From: Hyphomonadaceae bacterium ML37
Lineage (GTDB): Bacteria; Pseudomonadota; Alphaproteobacteria; Caulobacterales; Maricaulaceae
NCBI GenBank assembly: GCA_027627685.1
Contig: CP091241.1
Location: forward strand, 186,001-250,000
Direction: 5' to 3'
Length of the DNA stretch: 64,000 nucleotides
The notes below the pieces were generated by a model, which worked only from the letters and a program-made list of their open reading frames with translations, did not search any database and was not told the origin of the DNA. A program made the position numbers and the translations under genes. Shown piece after piece: positions 18,028 to 27,251 of this stretch (positions are counted from its first letter, which is position 1; each line of letters opens with the position of its first letter).

Positions 18028-19719
18028 ATGCCGGGCCGGTTCGCCCTGTTCGGCTGGGGCGTGGTCCTGTCCCTGATCACGGCGGCTGCCGGTTCGTCCT
18101 ATGCCGGGGCGGTGCATCTCGCCAGTCAGATGATCGAGGCGGCCGATCCGCGCGTGCTGTGGGCTGCGCCGGCCCTGATCGGCGCGCTGGGGATCATTCG
18201 CGCCGCTTCGCTCTACGGCCAGACCATCGCCACCAATCAGCTGGCCTTGTCGATCATGCGCGATCTGCAGAGCGCCATGTACGCCCGCCTCATCACCGCC
18301 GATTTCGCGCGGCTGCAGGGCGAGGCGACCGGCTCGCTGATCTCGCGCTTCACCAATGACATCACCATGCTGCGCGAGAGCCTGGTGCGCGCGGCCAATA
18401 ATCTCACCCGTGACTTGTTCATGGTGATCCTGGGCATTGCCTGGATGTTCTGGATCGACTGGATGCTGGCGCTCTACGTGCTGGTGGTGTTGCCGCTGGT
18501 GGGCCAGCCCGTGCTGCGCATCGGCCAGGCGATCCGCAAGCGCGCCGACGCGGTCCAGTCCCAGGCGGGCGATGTGACCAGCTTTCTCGATGAAAGCCTG
18601 TCCGGCGCCCGTATGATCAAGAGCTTCACCCTGGAAGACTGGGTCAATGCCCGCGCCCGCGCCCGCTTCGCCGAGCGCTTCCGCCTGCTCCTGTCCATGA
18701 TCCGCCAGCGCGCGCGCATCGAGCCGCTGATGGAGATCGCCGGCATGATCGCGCTGGCTGGCGTGTTCGTGATTCTGGGCTGGCGCGCCTTGCAGGGCGA
18801 GGGCGGGATCAGCCAGCTTCTGGGCATTATCGCCGCCATCCTGGTGGTCAGCCCGGCGGCGCGGGCCCTCGCCTCGCTGGCCGGCGTGATGCAGGAAGGT
18901 TTCGCCGTGCTCGACCGGGTCTTCGCCCTGATCGACGAGACAGATACAGTCACCGAGACGCCCGGCGCGCCCGCTCTGGTCCTCAACGGCGGCGCGGTGC
19001 GGTTCGAGGACGTGCATTTCGGCTATGACGGCGTGCGCGCGGCGATTGACGGCGTCACGCTGGAGGCGAGGGCGGGCGAAACCGTGGCCCTCGTGGGGCC
19101 GTCGGGCTCAGGCAAGACCACGCTGCTGAACCTCGCCGCCCGGCTCTATGACCCGTCGCAGGGCCGTGTGCTCATTGATGGTCAGGATATCCGGGAGGCG
19201 AGCCTCAAAAGCGTGCGCGGCGCGGCGGCGCTGGTGAGCCAGGACATCATCCTGTTTGACGATACGGTCGCAGCCAATATCGCGCTGGGCCGCCCTGACG
19301 CGGACCCCGACACGGTGATCGAAGCCGCCAAAGCCGCCGACGCCCATGATTTCATCATGGCTTTGCCCGGCGGGTATGATTCCCGCGTCGGCCCCAAGGG
19401 GACCAGCCTGTCCGGCGGTCAGCGCCAGCGCATCGCCATCGCCCGCGCCATTTTGAAAGACGCGCCGATCCTGCTGCTGGACGAAGCGACCTCCGCCCTC
19501 GACGCCGAAGCCGAGGCGCGGGTTCAAGCGGCGCTGGAGCGCCTCGCCGAGGGGCGCACCACGCTGGTCATCGCCCACCGCCTGTCCACCGTGCGCAAGG
19601 CGGACCGCATCTATGTGCTGGATCAGGGCCGCATCGCCGAACAGGGCGACCATGCCAGCCTCACCCAGGCCGGCGGCCTCTACGCCCGCCTCAGCGCTTT
19701 GCAGCTGACGGGCGGGTAA
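18028..19719 (+). CDS. ABC exporter, fused membrane and ATPase domains (MsbA-like)
   Basis: From the ATG at 18028 the product has 563 residues: six membrane helices in the first 300, then an ATPase with Walker A GPSGSGKTT, signature LSGGQRQRIAIARA, Walker B PILLLDEATSALD and H-loop IAHRLST. This is an exporter half-transporter that works as a dimer; MsbA-type lipid or multidrug export is likely. The frame stays open upstream to a CTG at 17941 that overlaps the DUF4170 stop and has GGAG 9 nt before it. The extra 29 residues (MSAPPALPAPP... AARLWRDF) look native, so the true start may be that CTG. Confidence 0.92.
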   Translation: MPGRFALFGWGVVLSLITAAAGSSYAGAVHLASQMIEAADPRVLWAAPALIGALGIIRAASLYGQTIATNQLALSIMRDLQSAMYARLITADFARLQGEATGSLISRFTNDITMLRESLVRAANNLTRDLFMVILGIAWMFWIDWMLALYVLVVLPLVGQPVLRIGQAIRKRADAVQSQAGDVTSFLDESLSGARMIKSFTLEDWVNARARARFAERFRLLLSMIRQRARIEPLMEIAGMIALAGVFVILGWRALQGEGGISQLLGIIAAILVVSPAARALASLAGVMQEGFAVLDRVFALIDETDTVTETPGAPALVLNGGAVRFEDVHFGYDGVRAAIDGVTLEARAGETVALVGPSGSGKTTLLNLAARLYDPSQGRVLIDGQDIREASLKSVRGAAALVSQDIILFDDTVAANIALGRPDADPDTVIEAAKAADAHDFIMALPGGYDSRVGPKGTSLSGGQRQRIAIARAILKDAPILLLDEATSALDAEAEARVQAALERLAEGRTTLVIAHRLSTVRKADRIYVLDQGRIAEQGDHASLTQAGGLYARLSALQLTGG

Positions 19720-19722
19720 GGC

Positions 19723-20478
19723 CTACTCCTCCAGCCGCCGGATCGCTTCGGTCTGAGCAGCGTCCCGGTCGCGCGCGAGCAGCGCATGCAGTGCGCCCGC
19801 CTGAGCCCGGATCGCATCTTCAAACGCGCCGGGCGCAGCGGCTGCCCGGGCCTGATCCAGCAGCGCCAGCGCTTCGTCGCCATGGGCGTGCGGGTCGGCG
19901 GCGATCAGGGCGAGGGCGAAATGGAAGGCGATGGACGGATCAGCGCCCGCCCGCGCCGCGGCGGCGCGGTAGCGTTCGCGGCCCTCGCCGGCATCCGAGC
20001 CAAACATGCCCGGCCGGGCGCGGCGCGCCACCTCCATATGCCAGGCGCCCAACATGCCCTCGCCCCAGGGATCGTCCGGATCCAGCGACAGGGCGGTCTC
20101 GATATGGCGCTTTCCCTCCTGGGGCAGACCCATCATCGCCGCGCGGACAGGGTTGATATAGCGCGCCTCGAAGCCGATCGCGGCGGCGAGGCGCAAATGC
20201 GCCGGCGCATAGCCCGGGTCCGCGGCGATGGCGGCCCGCGCATGGTCTTGCGCGCGCCTTGCGGCCGCCCGCCGGTCGCCGCGGGGGGCGCCGGACATGT
20301 CACCCAGCATGAGCGGGGTGAGCGCCGCCTGGGAGGCGAGCGTGCGGGTCTCGGCGCTCGAACCATCAATGGCCGCCGCCTCGGCTTCGGCCCAGGCGCC
20401 GCGCTCATAGGCTGTTTGTGCGCCGGGATCGGGCGCAGACAGGGCGAGGGAGAGAGTCAAAAGCACCGCTGTGATCAT
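19723..20478 (-). CDS. TPR-like periplasmic protein
   Basis: The 251-residue product has an N-terminal signal-like segment (MITAVLLTLSLALSAPD) and helical repeats with TPR character, for example HARAAIAADPGYAPAHLRLAAAIG and HIETALSLDPDDPWGEGMLGAWHMEVA. Such proteins often mediate envelope protein contacts; the partner is unknown. Its 3' end is 3 bp from the stop of the convergent ABC exporter. It follows another small hypothetical by 61 bp and is probably cotranscribed with it. Confidence 0.75.
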   Translation of the reverse strand: MITAVLLTLSLALSAPDPGAQTAYERGAWAEAEAAAIDGSSAETRTLASQAALTPLMLGDMSGAPRGDRRAAARRAQDHARAAIAADPGYAPAHLRLAAAIGFEARYINPVRAAMMGLPQEGKRHIETALSLDPDDPWGEGMLGAWHMEVARRARPGMFGSDAGEGRERYRAAAARAGADPSIAFHFALALIAADPHAHGDEALALLDQARAAAAPGAFEDAIRAQAGALHALLARDRDAAQTEAIRRLEE

Positions 20479-20539
20479 CCACGTGATGATAGCGCGCGGC
20501 GGCGATCCGGCGAGGGGTCTTCCGGCGTTTGCCGGAACG

Positions 20540-20959
20540 CTAGGCGGGCGCCGCCGACCGGATATCCTCTTGCGCCAGACGGGCGGCGTGGTTGGCGAGC
20601 CGCGCAATCTCGCGATAGGCCCGCGCCTGATCGGCGGCGCGGTCCATGCCGGCCAATTGCTCCGGCCAGGCGGCGGCATCCGCGCTCATGCCCCGGAAAA
20701 TGCAGGCGAGATCACGCGCGCCGCCCGCCGCATCGATGGCGCGGGCGTGGCGCGCCGCCGCCAGCGACAGCGCATCGAGACCCTCCAGCACGGGATCGCC
20801 AGCGGGCAGCGCCTCTGCGGGCGCTCCCGGCGACGCCGCCAGCAACTCGGCGCGCGTGGAGGCTTCAGCCTCCAGCGCCGCGGCGGTGTGCTGCAATTGG
20901 GATGCGTCCGGCGTGCTCAAAAGGGCGAGGGCGGCCAGAAGTGTGGCGATCAGGGACAT
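20540..20959 (-). CDS. Secreted Ala-rich helical protein, unknown
   Basis: The 139-residue product starts with MSLIATLLAALALLSTPDAS, a short signal peptide, and continues as an alanine-rich, probably all-helical chain. One Cys is present (LACIF). The ATG follows AAGGAG at an ideal 8 nt. It is divergent from hisS. No family was recognised. Confidence 0.65.
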   Translation of the reverse strand: MSLIATLLAALALLSTPDASQLQHTAAALEAEASTRAELLAASPGAPAEALPAGDPVLEGLDALSLAAARHARAIDAAGGARDLACIFRGMSADAAAWPEQLAGMDRAADQARAYREIARLANHAARLAQEDIRSAAPA

Positions 20960-21095
20960 GGGGTGGTCTCCTTGGGGGCGTTCAGGCTCTGGCGTGCAAG
21001 GCGCGGGCCGCTTGATCGCCCGCCTCAAGGCGGCTAAGCCCCGGACCGGTTTCACGGCGCGGCTCACGCGCCCCCACAGCGCAGCGAGAGTGTTC

Positions 21096-22559
21096 ATGGC
21101 CAAGGCCTTCCGCCCCAGGGCGCGCCGTCCGCGCGGGTTTGAAGATCGCACCGCCAGCGTCATCCGCGCCGAGCGCGCCCTGGTGAGCGCCGCCAGCGCC
21201 GTCTATGAGCGCTGGGGGTTTGAGCCGCTGGAGACGCCGGCGTTTGAATACGCCGATGCGCTGGGCAAATTCCTGCCCGACGAGGAGCGGCCCAATGAGG
21301 GCGTGTTCGCGCTCCAGGACGATGACGACCAGTGGATGGCGCTGCGCTATGACCTGACCGCCCCGCTGGCGCGCTTTTCGGCGGAGAATTTCCAGGATCT
21401 GGTCAAACCCTTCCGCCGCTATCAGTTCGGCGAGGTCTGGCGCAATGAAAAGCCCGGGCCCGGCCGCTTCCGCCAGTTCGTGCAGTGCGACGCTGACAGC
21501 GTCGGCGCGGCCGGTCCTGCGGCGGATGCGGAGATGATCGCGCTGGCCGCCGAGGTGATGCGCGCGGCCGGGCTGAAAGACGGCGAGTTTGTGATCCGGG
21601 TCAATGACCGCCGCCTGCTGGACGGTGTGCTGGAGAGCCTTGGCCAGGCGGACGATACGCGGCGCATGCGGGTCCTGCGCGCCATCGACAAGCTCGACCG
21701 GCTGGGCCTTGAAGGTGTGGAGCAATTGCTGGGCAAGGGCCGCAAGGACGAGAGCGGCGACTTCACGCAAGGCGCCGGGCTGGATGCGGCTGGCGCGCGC
21801 ACGGTGCTGGGCTTCCTCGAAGCGGCGCAGGCTAAAGGCACGCGCGCGCAGATCACGGAACGCCTTAACTCTGCCGCCGCCGGGTCGGGCGCAGCGGGCG
21901 TGGAGGCGCTGGGCGAGATCAACGCCATCCTGACCGCGCTCGGCGTCAGCGAGAGCGAAGCGGTGTTCGACCCGTCCGTGGTGCGCGGGCTGGGCTATTA
22001 CACCGGCCCGGTCTTCGAGACCGAGCTTCTGGTCACGCCGACCTATCCGGACGGCAGCCCGATGCAGTTCGGCTCTGTGGCCTCGGGCGGGCGCTATGAT
22101 GATCTGGTGGCGCGCTTCACCGGTCAGGCCGTGCCCGCCACGGGCTTCAGCTTCGGTGTCAGCCGTTTTGCCGCCGCCCTGTCGGCGCTGGGCCGGCTGG
22201 ATGCGGCCCAAGCGGCGCCGCTGGTCATCGTCATCGCCGCGGACAAGGCGTGCATGGCCGAGTATTTCGCCATGGCGGCCGAACTGCGCGCGGCGGGCCT
22301 GCGCGCCGAAGCCTTTGTCGGCTCAGGCAATATGGGCAAGCAGCTGAAATACGCCGACCGGCGCGGCGCGGCCTTCGCGGTCATCGAGGGCGAGGAAGAG
22401 CGCGCCCGCGGCGAGGTGCAGATCAAGGATCTGAAGCTGGGCGCGGAGCTCGCCGAAGCCATGACCGACCGCGATGAGTGGAAGGAACAGAAGCAGCAAT
22501 TCGCCGTTCCGCGCGACGGGTTCGTGCGCGCCATCCTGGACGCCCTGAAGCGCGCCTGA
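21096..22559 (+). CDS. hisS: Histidyl-tRNA synthetase
   Basis: The 487-residue product is a class II synthetase. Motifs seen are ALRYDLTAPLARF, motif 2 FRRYQFGEVWRNEKPGPGRFRQFVQCDAD, the HisA motif GLGYYTGPVFE, SVASGGRYDDL, and motif 3 FSFGVSRF. A C-terminal anticodon-binding domain begins near LVIVIAADKACMAEYF. The YQFGEVWRNEKPGPGRFRQF form resembles the eukaryote-like HisRS of the alphaproteobacterial clade in which tRNA-His lacks the usual G-1; that subgroup assignment is inferred from memory of the motif. The ATG at 21096 follows GCGAGAG. Confidence 0.96.
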   Translation: MAKAFRPRARRPRGFEDRTASVIRAERALVSAASAVYERWGFEPLETPAFEYADALGKFLPDEERPNEGVFALQDDDDQWMALRYDLTAPLARFSAENFQDLVKPFRRYQFGEVWRNEKPGPGRFRQFVQCDADSVGAAGPAADAEMIALAAEVMRAAGLKDGEFVIRVNDRRLLDGVLESLGQADDTRRMRVLRAIDKLDRLGLEGVEQLLGKGRKDESGDFTQGAGLDAAGARTVLGFLEAAQAKGTRAQITERLNSAAAGSGAAGVEALGEINAILTALGVSESEAVFDPSVVRGLGYYTGPVFETELLVTPTYPDGSPMQFGSVASGGRYDDLVARFTGQAVPATGFSFGVSRFAAALSALGRLDAAQAAPLVIVIAADKACMAEYFAMAAELRAAGLRAEAFVGSGNMGKQLKYADRRGAAFAVIEGEEERARGEVQIKDLKLGAELAEAMTDRDEWKEQKQQFAVPRDGFVRAILDALKRA

Positions 22560-22600
22560 CCGGGGGCGGCGCAAAGCCCCATGACATTGGGGGGTTGACG

Positions 22601-22738
22601 CCAACATGACAGTTAGGTCACGTTTTCACCTGACAGGGCCTGACCGTCTTGTCTCTAAGCGGTGTCTCTGGGGAGGAGACGTCTCTTTGTCGACCAACCA
22701 AATTGACGCCCGGCGCCGCAAGACGCCGGGCTTTTTTT
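22601..22738 (+). ncRNA. Possible small RNA or attenuator leader between hisS and nagZ
   Basis: The 250-bp gap between hisS and nagZ holds GTCTCT three times (22651, 22664, 22681), a hairpin GTCTC/GAGAC (22664-22668, 22676-22680) with an exposed GGGGAG loop, and an intrinsic terminator at 22708-22738 that lies before nagZ. This layout fits a short independent RNA or a terminated leader. No convincing promoter was found; TTGACG at 22595 has a poor -10 partner. Confidence 0.25.
22708..22738 (+). terminator. Intrinsic terminator upstream of nagZ
   Basis: An 8-bp stem (GCCCGGCG with CGCCGGGC) and an 8-nt loop are followed by seven T residues. It ends 71 bp before the nagZ start. Confidence 0.92.
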
Positions 22739-22809
22739 GCGCCGGCTGGACAGCGCGGCCGCATAAGGCTTAGCTGTTGGTTGGGGAAATAAGGGGACAT
22801 CCGGACATC

Positions 22810-23925
22810 ATGCTGACGCGACGCCACATCATGGGCGCCCTGGCGGCGAGCGCGGCTGCGCCCGCCGCGGCCAGCGCGGGCCTGCCTGCTGAAGCGCTTG
22901 CGCGCCATGCGCTGCGCCCGATGGAGGCGCTGGTCGGGCGCACGCTGATCCTAGGGTTTCTGGGCGATGCGCCTGACGCGCCGAGTGCGGACGCCATCGA
23001 AGCCGATCTGGCCGCGGGCCGGATAGGCGGGGTGCTTTTCCTGCGCCACAACGCCCGCACGCGCGAGGGTGTGGAGGGGCTGGCCCGGCGCTTTCGCGAG
23101 GCGGCCCCCGACGCCTGGCTCGCCATTGATCAGGAAGGCGGCGTCGTCCAGCGCCTGACCGGCGATATGGGCTATACCCGCATCCCGCGCGCCAGCGCGC
23201 TGGCCGAGGCCGGGCTCGACGCGGCCCGGCCCCTGTTCGGGACGGCGGCGCGCGAGCTGCGCGAAGCGGGCTTCAACATGAATCTCGCCCCCATCGCCGA
23301 CCTGCATGATGCGGGCAATAACGCCATCGGACAGTACGGGCGCGCCTATGGGGCCGACGCGGGCGACGTCGCGCAATGGTGTTCTGCCTTCATCGACGCG
23401 TTCGAGGCGGAAGGCATTGCCTGCGCGGTCAAACACTTCCCCGGCCATGGCCGCTCGCGCGGCGACAGTCATGACGGGTTTGTCGACATCACCGGCACCT
23501 GGAGTTTTGAAGAAGCCGCGCCGTTCGGCCGGCTGATGCGCATGGGCCGGGCGCATCTGATGATGGGCGCCCATCTGGTCAACCTGCGCCTGGATCCTGA
23601 TGGTTTGCCCGTGACCCTGTCGCGCCGCGTGCTGCACGGGCTGCTGCGGGAGGTGATGGGCTATGAGGGCGCGATGATCACCGATGATCTCGATATGGGC
23701 GCGATCCGCAATCACTACAGCCGCGAACAGGCCCTGACCGGCGCACTGGCGGCGGGCAATGACCTCATCCTGATCTCCAACTCCGCCAATCCCGATCCCG
23801 ATCTCGCCCGCCGGGCGGTGGACTGGGTGGGGGCGGCGATGGCGGCCGGAACCGTGTCGGTCCAGCGTCTGGCCGAAGCCAATGCGCGCCTCGACGCGCT
23901 GGCTGCGCATGTGCGGCCAGCCTGA
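22810..23925 (+). CDS. nagZ: Beta-N-acetylhexosaminidase, GH3 (NagZ-like), with Tat-like signal
   Basis: The 371-residue product is a glycoside hydrolase family 3 enzyme. IDQEGGVVQRL and KHFPGHGRSRGDSH carry the NagZ active-site loop with the Asp-His dyad, and MITDDLDMGAI carries the nucleophile Asp. NagZ removes GlcNAc from muropeptides during wall recycling. Unusually, the N-terminus (LTRRHIMGALAASAAAPAAASA) looks like a twin-arginine signal, whereas classical NagZ is cytoplasmic, so this one may act in the periplasm. The ribosome binding site is weak. Confidence 0.9.
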   Translation: MLTRRHIMGALAASAAAPAAASAGLPAEALARHALRPMEALVGRTLILGFLGDAPDAPSADAIEADLAAGRIGGVLFLRHNARTREGVEGLARRFREAAPDAWLAIDQEGGVVQRLTGDMGYTRIPRASALAEAGLDAARPLFGTAARELREAGFNMNLAPIADLHDAGNNAIGQYGRAYGADAGDVAQWCSAFIDAFEAEGIACAVKHFPGHGRSRGDSHDGFVDITGTWSFEEAAPFGRLMRMGRAHLMMGAHLVNLRLDPDGLPVTLSRRVLHGLLREVMGYEGAMITDDLDMGAIRNHYSREQALTGALAAGNDLILISNSANPDPDLARRAVDWVGAAMAAGTVSVQRLAEANARLDALAAHVRPA

Positions 23926-23933
23926 CACGCAAA

Positions 23934-23957
23934 CGGGCGGTCCTGAAGGACCGCCCG
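23934..23957. terminator. Hairpin between convergent nagZ and the DUF4167 gene
   Basis: A 10-bp perfect stem (CGGGCGGTCC with GGACCGCCCG) has a TGAA tetraloop. Short T-rich tracts flank it on both strands, so it may serve both genes. Confidence 0.75.
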
Positions 23958-23986
23958 CGCCTTGTTTCAATCGGATGGGTCCAACC

Positions 23987-24757
23987 TCAGGCGGCGGCGC
24001 CGCCGCTTGACTTGGTTTCTGCTGCCTTCAGGGCGTCTTCCGCCGCCGCGTCGCTGCGGGGACGCCGGGTGCGGGCGCGCTTGGGCGCTGGCTGTTCGCT
24101 GGCGGGCTCTTCGGCCTGTTCAGGCTTGCTGTCCGCCTGCGCCGAGGCGCTGGCGGCTTCCGGGTCCACGACGGCCAGCGGATCGGAGCCGGTGTTGTCA
24201 TTGTCGTCCTCGGGACGCCGGCGCCGGCCGCGCTGACGGCGCTGGCGGTTGGCGTTCTCTGCGGACTCCGCGTCTTCGCGCGCGGCGGTCTGCCCGTCAT
24301 GGCCGTTGGCGGCGTTGCCATTGCCACGGGCGCGATTGCCCTCGCCATCCTGGCGCTCGGCGCGGTCCTGATGATCGGGGCGGGGCTGGGGGTCGAAGCG
24401 CGGCTGTTCATGGCGCTGGGCCTGCTGACCGGAAGGGCGCTCGTTCTGACGCTCGTGCTGCCGGTCGTTTGGACGATCCTGCTGACGATCATTCTGACGG
24501 TCGTCGTCATTGTCGCTCTCGTCACGCCGGGGCTGGGTCAGCTGCACGATGCGCAGATAGTGCTCGGCATGCTGGAAATAGTTTTCCGCCATCACCCGGT
24601 CGCCGGACGACGAGGAATCGCGCGCCAGCTGGAGGTATTTCTCGTAGATGTGCTGGGCATTGCCCCGGATTTTCACATCCGGTCCGTTGCTCTCGAACGC
24701 CCGGTTTGAATTATTCTGGTGGCCGGGCTTCCGGCCGCGGCCGCGTTGACGCTTCAT
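23987..24757 (-). CDS. DUF4167 protein, putative RNA-binding
   Basis: The 256-residue product starts MKRQRGRGRKPGHQNNSNRAFESNGPDVKIRGNAQHIYEKYLQLARD, the DUF4167 domain, which ends near residue 75 with ENYFQHAEHYLRIV. The remainder is a disordered tail: Asp/Gln/Arg/Asn-rich (DDDRQNDRQQDRPNDRQ) and then RQRRQRGRRRRPEDD and an Ala-rich acidic end. The basic and low-complexity content suggests RNA or ribosome binding, but function is unproven. It lies downstream of prfA-prmC, the usual alphaproteobacterial neighbourhood. Confidence 0.9.
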   Translation of the reverse strand: MKRQRGRGRKPGHQNNSNRAFESNGPDVKIRGNAQHIYEKYLQLARDSSSSGDRVMAENYFQHAEHYLRIVQLTQPRRDESDNDDDRQNDRQQDRPNDRQHERQNERPSGQQAQRHEQPRFDPQPRPDHQDRAERQDGEGNRARGNGNAANGHDGQTAAREDAESAENANRQRRQRGRRRRPEDDNDNTGSDPLAVVDPEAASASAQADSKPEQAEEPASEQPAPKRARTRRPRSDAAAEDALKAAETKSSGGAAA

Positions 24758-25016
24758 TGCCAAAACCTGATCTCTTTCGGGCGGGAGTGAATGTCGGGAC
24801 GGCCGGTTTGCAAACACCGGCTGCGCCGGCGGCAAGGCCTGTACGGCTCTCTGGCCGCCGCAGCGCTTGCATCCATGTCTGAGTCTAAACCATCAGATGC
24901 GGGCGATCCGCCTCAAATCCCGGAGCAGCCCCATCCCGGCCCGCACCGCGCCTCTGACGTGGCGCACCCTAGACGCATCCGTGAGGCGATTCCAAGGCTT
25001 TTTTACATGGCGCGGG

Positions 25017-25874
25017 TCAACTGCAATTGAACACAACCGCGCGGTCCCGCCCGGCGAGGTCACGTCTCAGCGTGGCGTCCGGCGCCCCGTTCATCCGCGC
25101 GAGCGCCAGCGCGGCTTCGCCTTGGTCAAAGCCGATCTCGAACACGCCGGTTCCGCCCGGTTTGAGCAGCCGCTTCGCCTCGGCGAACAGGTGACGGTAA
25201 GGCGCGAGCCCGTCCGGTCCGCCATCCAGAGCCAGTCGCGGCTCATAGTCCTTCACTTCCGGTTCCAGCGCGCCGATCACCGCGCTGGCGATATAGGGCG
25301 GGTTGGACACCAGAAGGTCGAACGGGCCGTCGACCCCGTCCGCCCAGCTGGTTTCGATGAAGGTGATGCGCTTCGCCAGACCATTGCGCGCCGCATTCGC
25401 GCGCGCCACGGCCAGGGCAGGGGCGGAGATATCCGTGGCCACGGCGCGGGCATTGGGCAGTTCGCTGAGCAGGGCCAGCGCGATGGCGCCCGAGCCCGTG
25501 GCGATGTCGAGAATGTCCAGCGGCGCATTGCGGTCAGCCACCGACGCCAGCGCGGCCTCCACGATGGTCTCGGTATCCGGGCGCGGCGTGAGGACGTCGC
25601 GGGTGACGATCAGATCCAGTGTCCAGAAGCCCACGGAGCCTACGATGTGAGACAGGGGCTCGCGCCGGGCCCGCCGGGCGATCAGGGTTTCAAAGCGTGC
25701 GGCCTCCGCCTCTGGCAGCGCCTCGTTCAGCCGCGCCATCAGGCCGGCGCCGTTGAGCTTGCCAGCCGCTTCAAGCAGGCGGCGCGCATCGCTGTCGGCC
25801 TCATCGCCAAGCCCTGCGCCGCGCAGCCGGGCCGCGCCGGCGCGCAGCGCCTCGCGCCGGGTCAGCGCGTTCAA
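25017..25874 (-). CDS. prmC: Release factor glutamine methyltransferase
   Basis: The 285-residue product is PrmC, which methylates the Gln of the GGQ motif in release factors. The SAM site is [16 protein letters not shown], and the substrate Gln is bound by NPPY in [10 protein letters not shown]. An N-terminal helical domain precedes the Rossmann fold. The start is TTG and overlaps the prfA stop (TTGA), so translation is coupled to its own substrate's gene. Confidence 0.95.
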   Translation of the reverse strand: MNALTRREALRAGAARLRGAGLGDEADSDARRLLEAAGKLNGAGLMARLNEALPEAEAARFETLIARRARREPLSHIVGSVGFWTLDLIVTRDVLTPRPDTETIVEAALASVADRNAPLDILDIATGSGAIALALLSELPNARAVATDISAPALAVARANAARNGLAKRITFIETSWADGVDGPFDLLVSNPPYIASAVIGALEPEVKDYEPRLALDGGPDGLAPYRHLFAEAKRLLKPGGTGVFEIGFDQGEAALALARMNGAPDATLRRDLAGRDRAVVFNCS

Positions 25875-26944
25875 GCCTCTTCCATCGCCGCGAGCCGCGC
25901 GGCCTGATCCTCGGCAATGAGGGCGTCGATCACCTCGTCCAGCGCGTCGCCGGTGATGATTTCATCAAGCTTGTAGAGGGTGAGATTGATGCGGTGATCG
26001 CTGACGCGCCCCTGCGGATAATTATAGGTGCGGATGCGTTCAGACCGGTCGCCCGACCCGACCTGGCCCTTGCGCTCGGCGGCGCGTTCGGCGTCGCGCT
26101 CGGCGCGCTCCTTGTCATACAGGCGGGTTTTCAGCACCTGCATGGCGATGGCGCGGTTCTGGTGCTGGGATTTTTCCTGGCTGATCACCACGATCCCGGT
26201 GGGGATGTGGGTCATGCGCACCGCCGAATCGGTCTTGTTCACGTGCTGTCCGCCCGCGCCCGAGGCGCGCATGGTGTCGATGCGGATATCGTCGTCGCGG
26301 ATGACGATATCCACTTCTTCGGGCGCCGGCAGCACCGCCACTGTCGCCGCCGAGGTATGGATGCGCCCGCCGCTTTCGGTCGCCGGCACGCGCTGCACCC
26401 GGTGCACGCCGGACTCAAACTTCATCCGCCCGAACACGCCCGCGCCGTCAATGCTGGCGATGATTTCCTTGTAGCCGCCAATCTCTGATTCGCTGGCGTC
26501 GACCACCTCCATGCGCCAGCCGCGCAGCGAGGCGTAGCGCTGGTACATGGAAAACAGATCGCCGGCGAACAGCGCCGCCTCGTCCCCGCCCGTGCCCGCG
26601 CGAATCTCCAGAATGATCGAGGCTTCGTCATCGCGGTCTTTGGGAAGGAGGAGCAGCTGCAGCTCGCGTTCCAGCGCGGGGATCGCCTTTTTCAGGCGCT
26701 GGCGCTCCTCTTCGGCGAGCGCCGTCATGTCGCGGTCAGAGCTTTCCTCGATGATCGTCTCGGCCTCGGCCATCTCGCTGCGCGCGTTTTTCAGCTCGCG
26801 GGCCTTGTCGGCCACCTTCTTGAGCTCGGCATGCTCCTTGGACAGGCGCACGATCTCTGTGGAATCGGTGGACGCAGACAGGCGCGCCTCGACCTGGTCG
26901 AACCGGTCGATCACCTGATCCAGCTTGGCGGTCTGTATGCTCAT
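25871..26944 (-). CDS. prfA: Peptide chain release factor 1
   Basis: The 357-residue product is RF1, which terminates at UAA and UAG. The stop-codon recognition tripeptide is PAT in [16 protein letters not shown] and the peptidyl-hydrolysis motif is GGQ in [18 protein letters not shown]. The coiled-coil N-terminal domain is also intact ([22 protein letters not shown]). Length is normal for the family. It heads the prfA-prmC pair; a tiny membrane-peptide frame lies 106 bp upstream on the same strand. Confidence 0.97.
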   Translation of the reverse strand: MSIQTAKLDQVIDRFDQVEARLSASTDSTEIVRLSKEHAELKKVADKARELKNARSEMAEAETIIEESSDRDMTALAEEERQRLKKAIPALERELQLLLLPKDRDDEASIILEIRAGTGGDEAALFAGDLFSMYQRYASLRGWRMEVVDASESEIGGYKEIIASIDGAGVFGRMKFESGVHRVQRVPATESGGRIHTSAATVAVLPAPEEVDIVIRDDDIRIDTMRASGAGGQHVNKTDSAVRMTHIPTGIVVISQEKSQHQNRAIAMQVLKTRLYDKERAERDAERAAERKGQVGSGDRSERIRTYNYPQGRVSDHRINLTLYKLDEIITGDALDEVIDALIAEDQAARLAAMEEA

Positions 26945-27050
26945 GGCGTTTCAGTTACGCCAGCGCGCGGCTGCGCGAAAGCCCCTGCGTGCGCAGGACC
27001 TGCACGCGGCGCGCCGCGCCCACGCGAACCGCCCGATCATGCGCGGACGC

Positions 27051-27131
27051 TTATTTCATCATGGACATTACGGAGAGCAGCACCATCGGCGCGATCAGAA
27101 TCCAGGCCCAGATCAGACAACGGACGTCCAT
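27051..27131 (-). CDS. Very small hydrophobic membrane peptide (26 aa)
   Basis: A 27-codon frame has an excellent ribosome binding site, AAAGGAG six nt before its ATG. The peptide starts MDVRCLIWAWILIAPM and ends SMMK: a single hydrophobic helix with one charged residue at each end, typical of bacterial small membrane proteins. It precedes prfA on the same strand. No family is known to me. The strong initiation signal and clean topology are the reasons to call it. Confidence 0.5.
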   Translation of the reverse strand: MDVRCLIWAWILIAPMVLLSVMSMMK

Positions 27132-27251
27132 CGTCATCTCCTTTGCGGGATCGCCATGGAGGGATCAGGAAAAGCCGCGTTGTGGAGATTCGTTCCCGGG
27201 GACATCAAGGCGATGCTTGGGGCTGGCCGCAGGATATGAGACACTGCACGT

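Noticed and set aside
22581-22612. Possible Pho-box-like ATGACAT and ATGACAG units before nagZ.
   Set aside because: Spacing is 14 then 11 bp and the orientation faces hisS, so the repeat register of a PhoB site is not met.
24299-24709. 136-residue hydrophobic frame on the plus strand inside the DUF4167 gene.
   Set aside because: It is the antisense of the Asp/Gln/Arg-rich tail; the reverse of such codons reads as hydrophobic residues. No ribosome binding site was seen.
24791-25030. 79-residue plus-strand frame in the gap between the DUF4167 and prmC genes.
   Set aside because: No ribosome binding site, no hydrophobic or domain pattern; nothing else was seen in this 259-bp gap apart from the DUF4167 leader.
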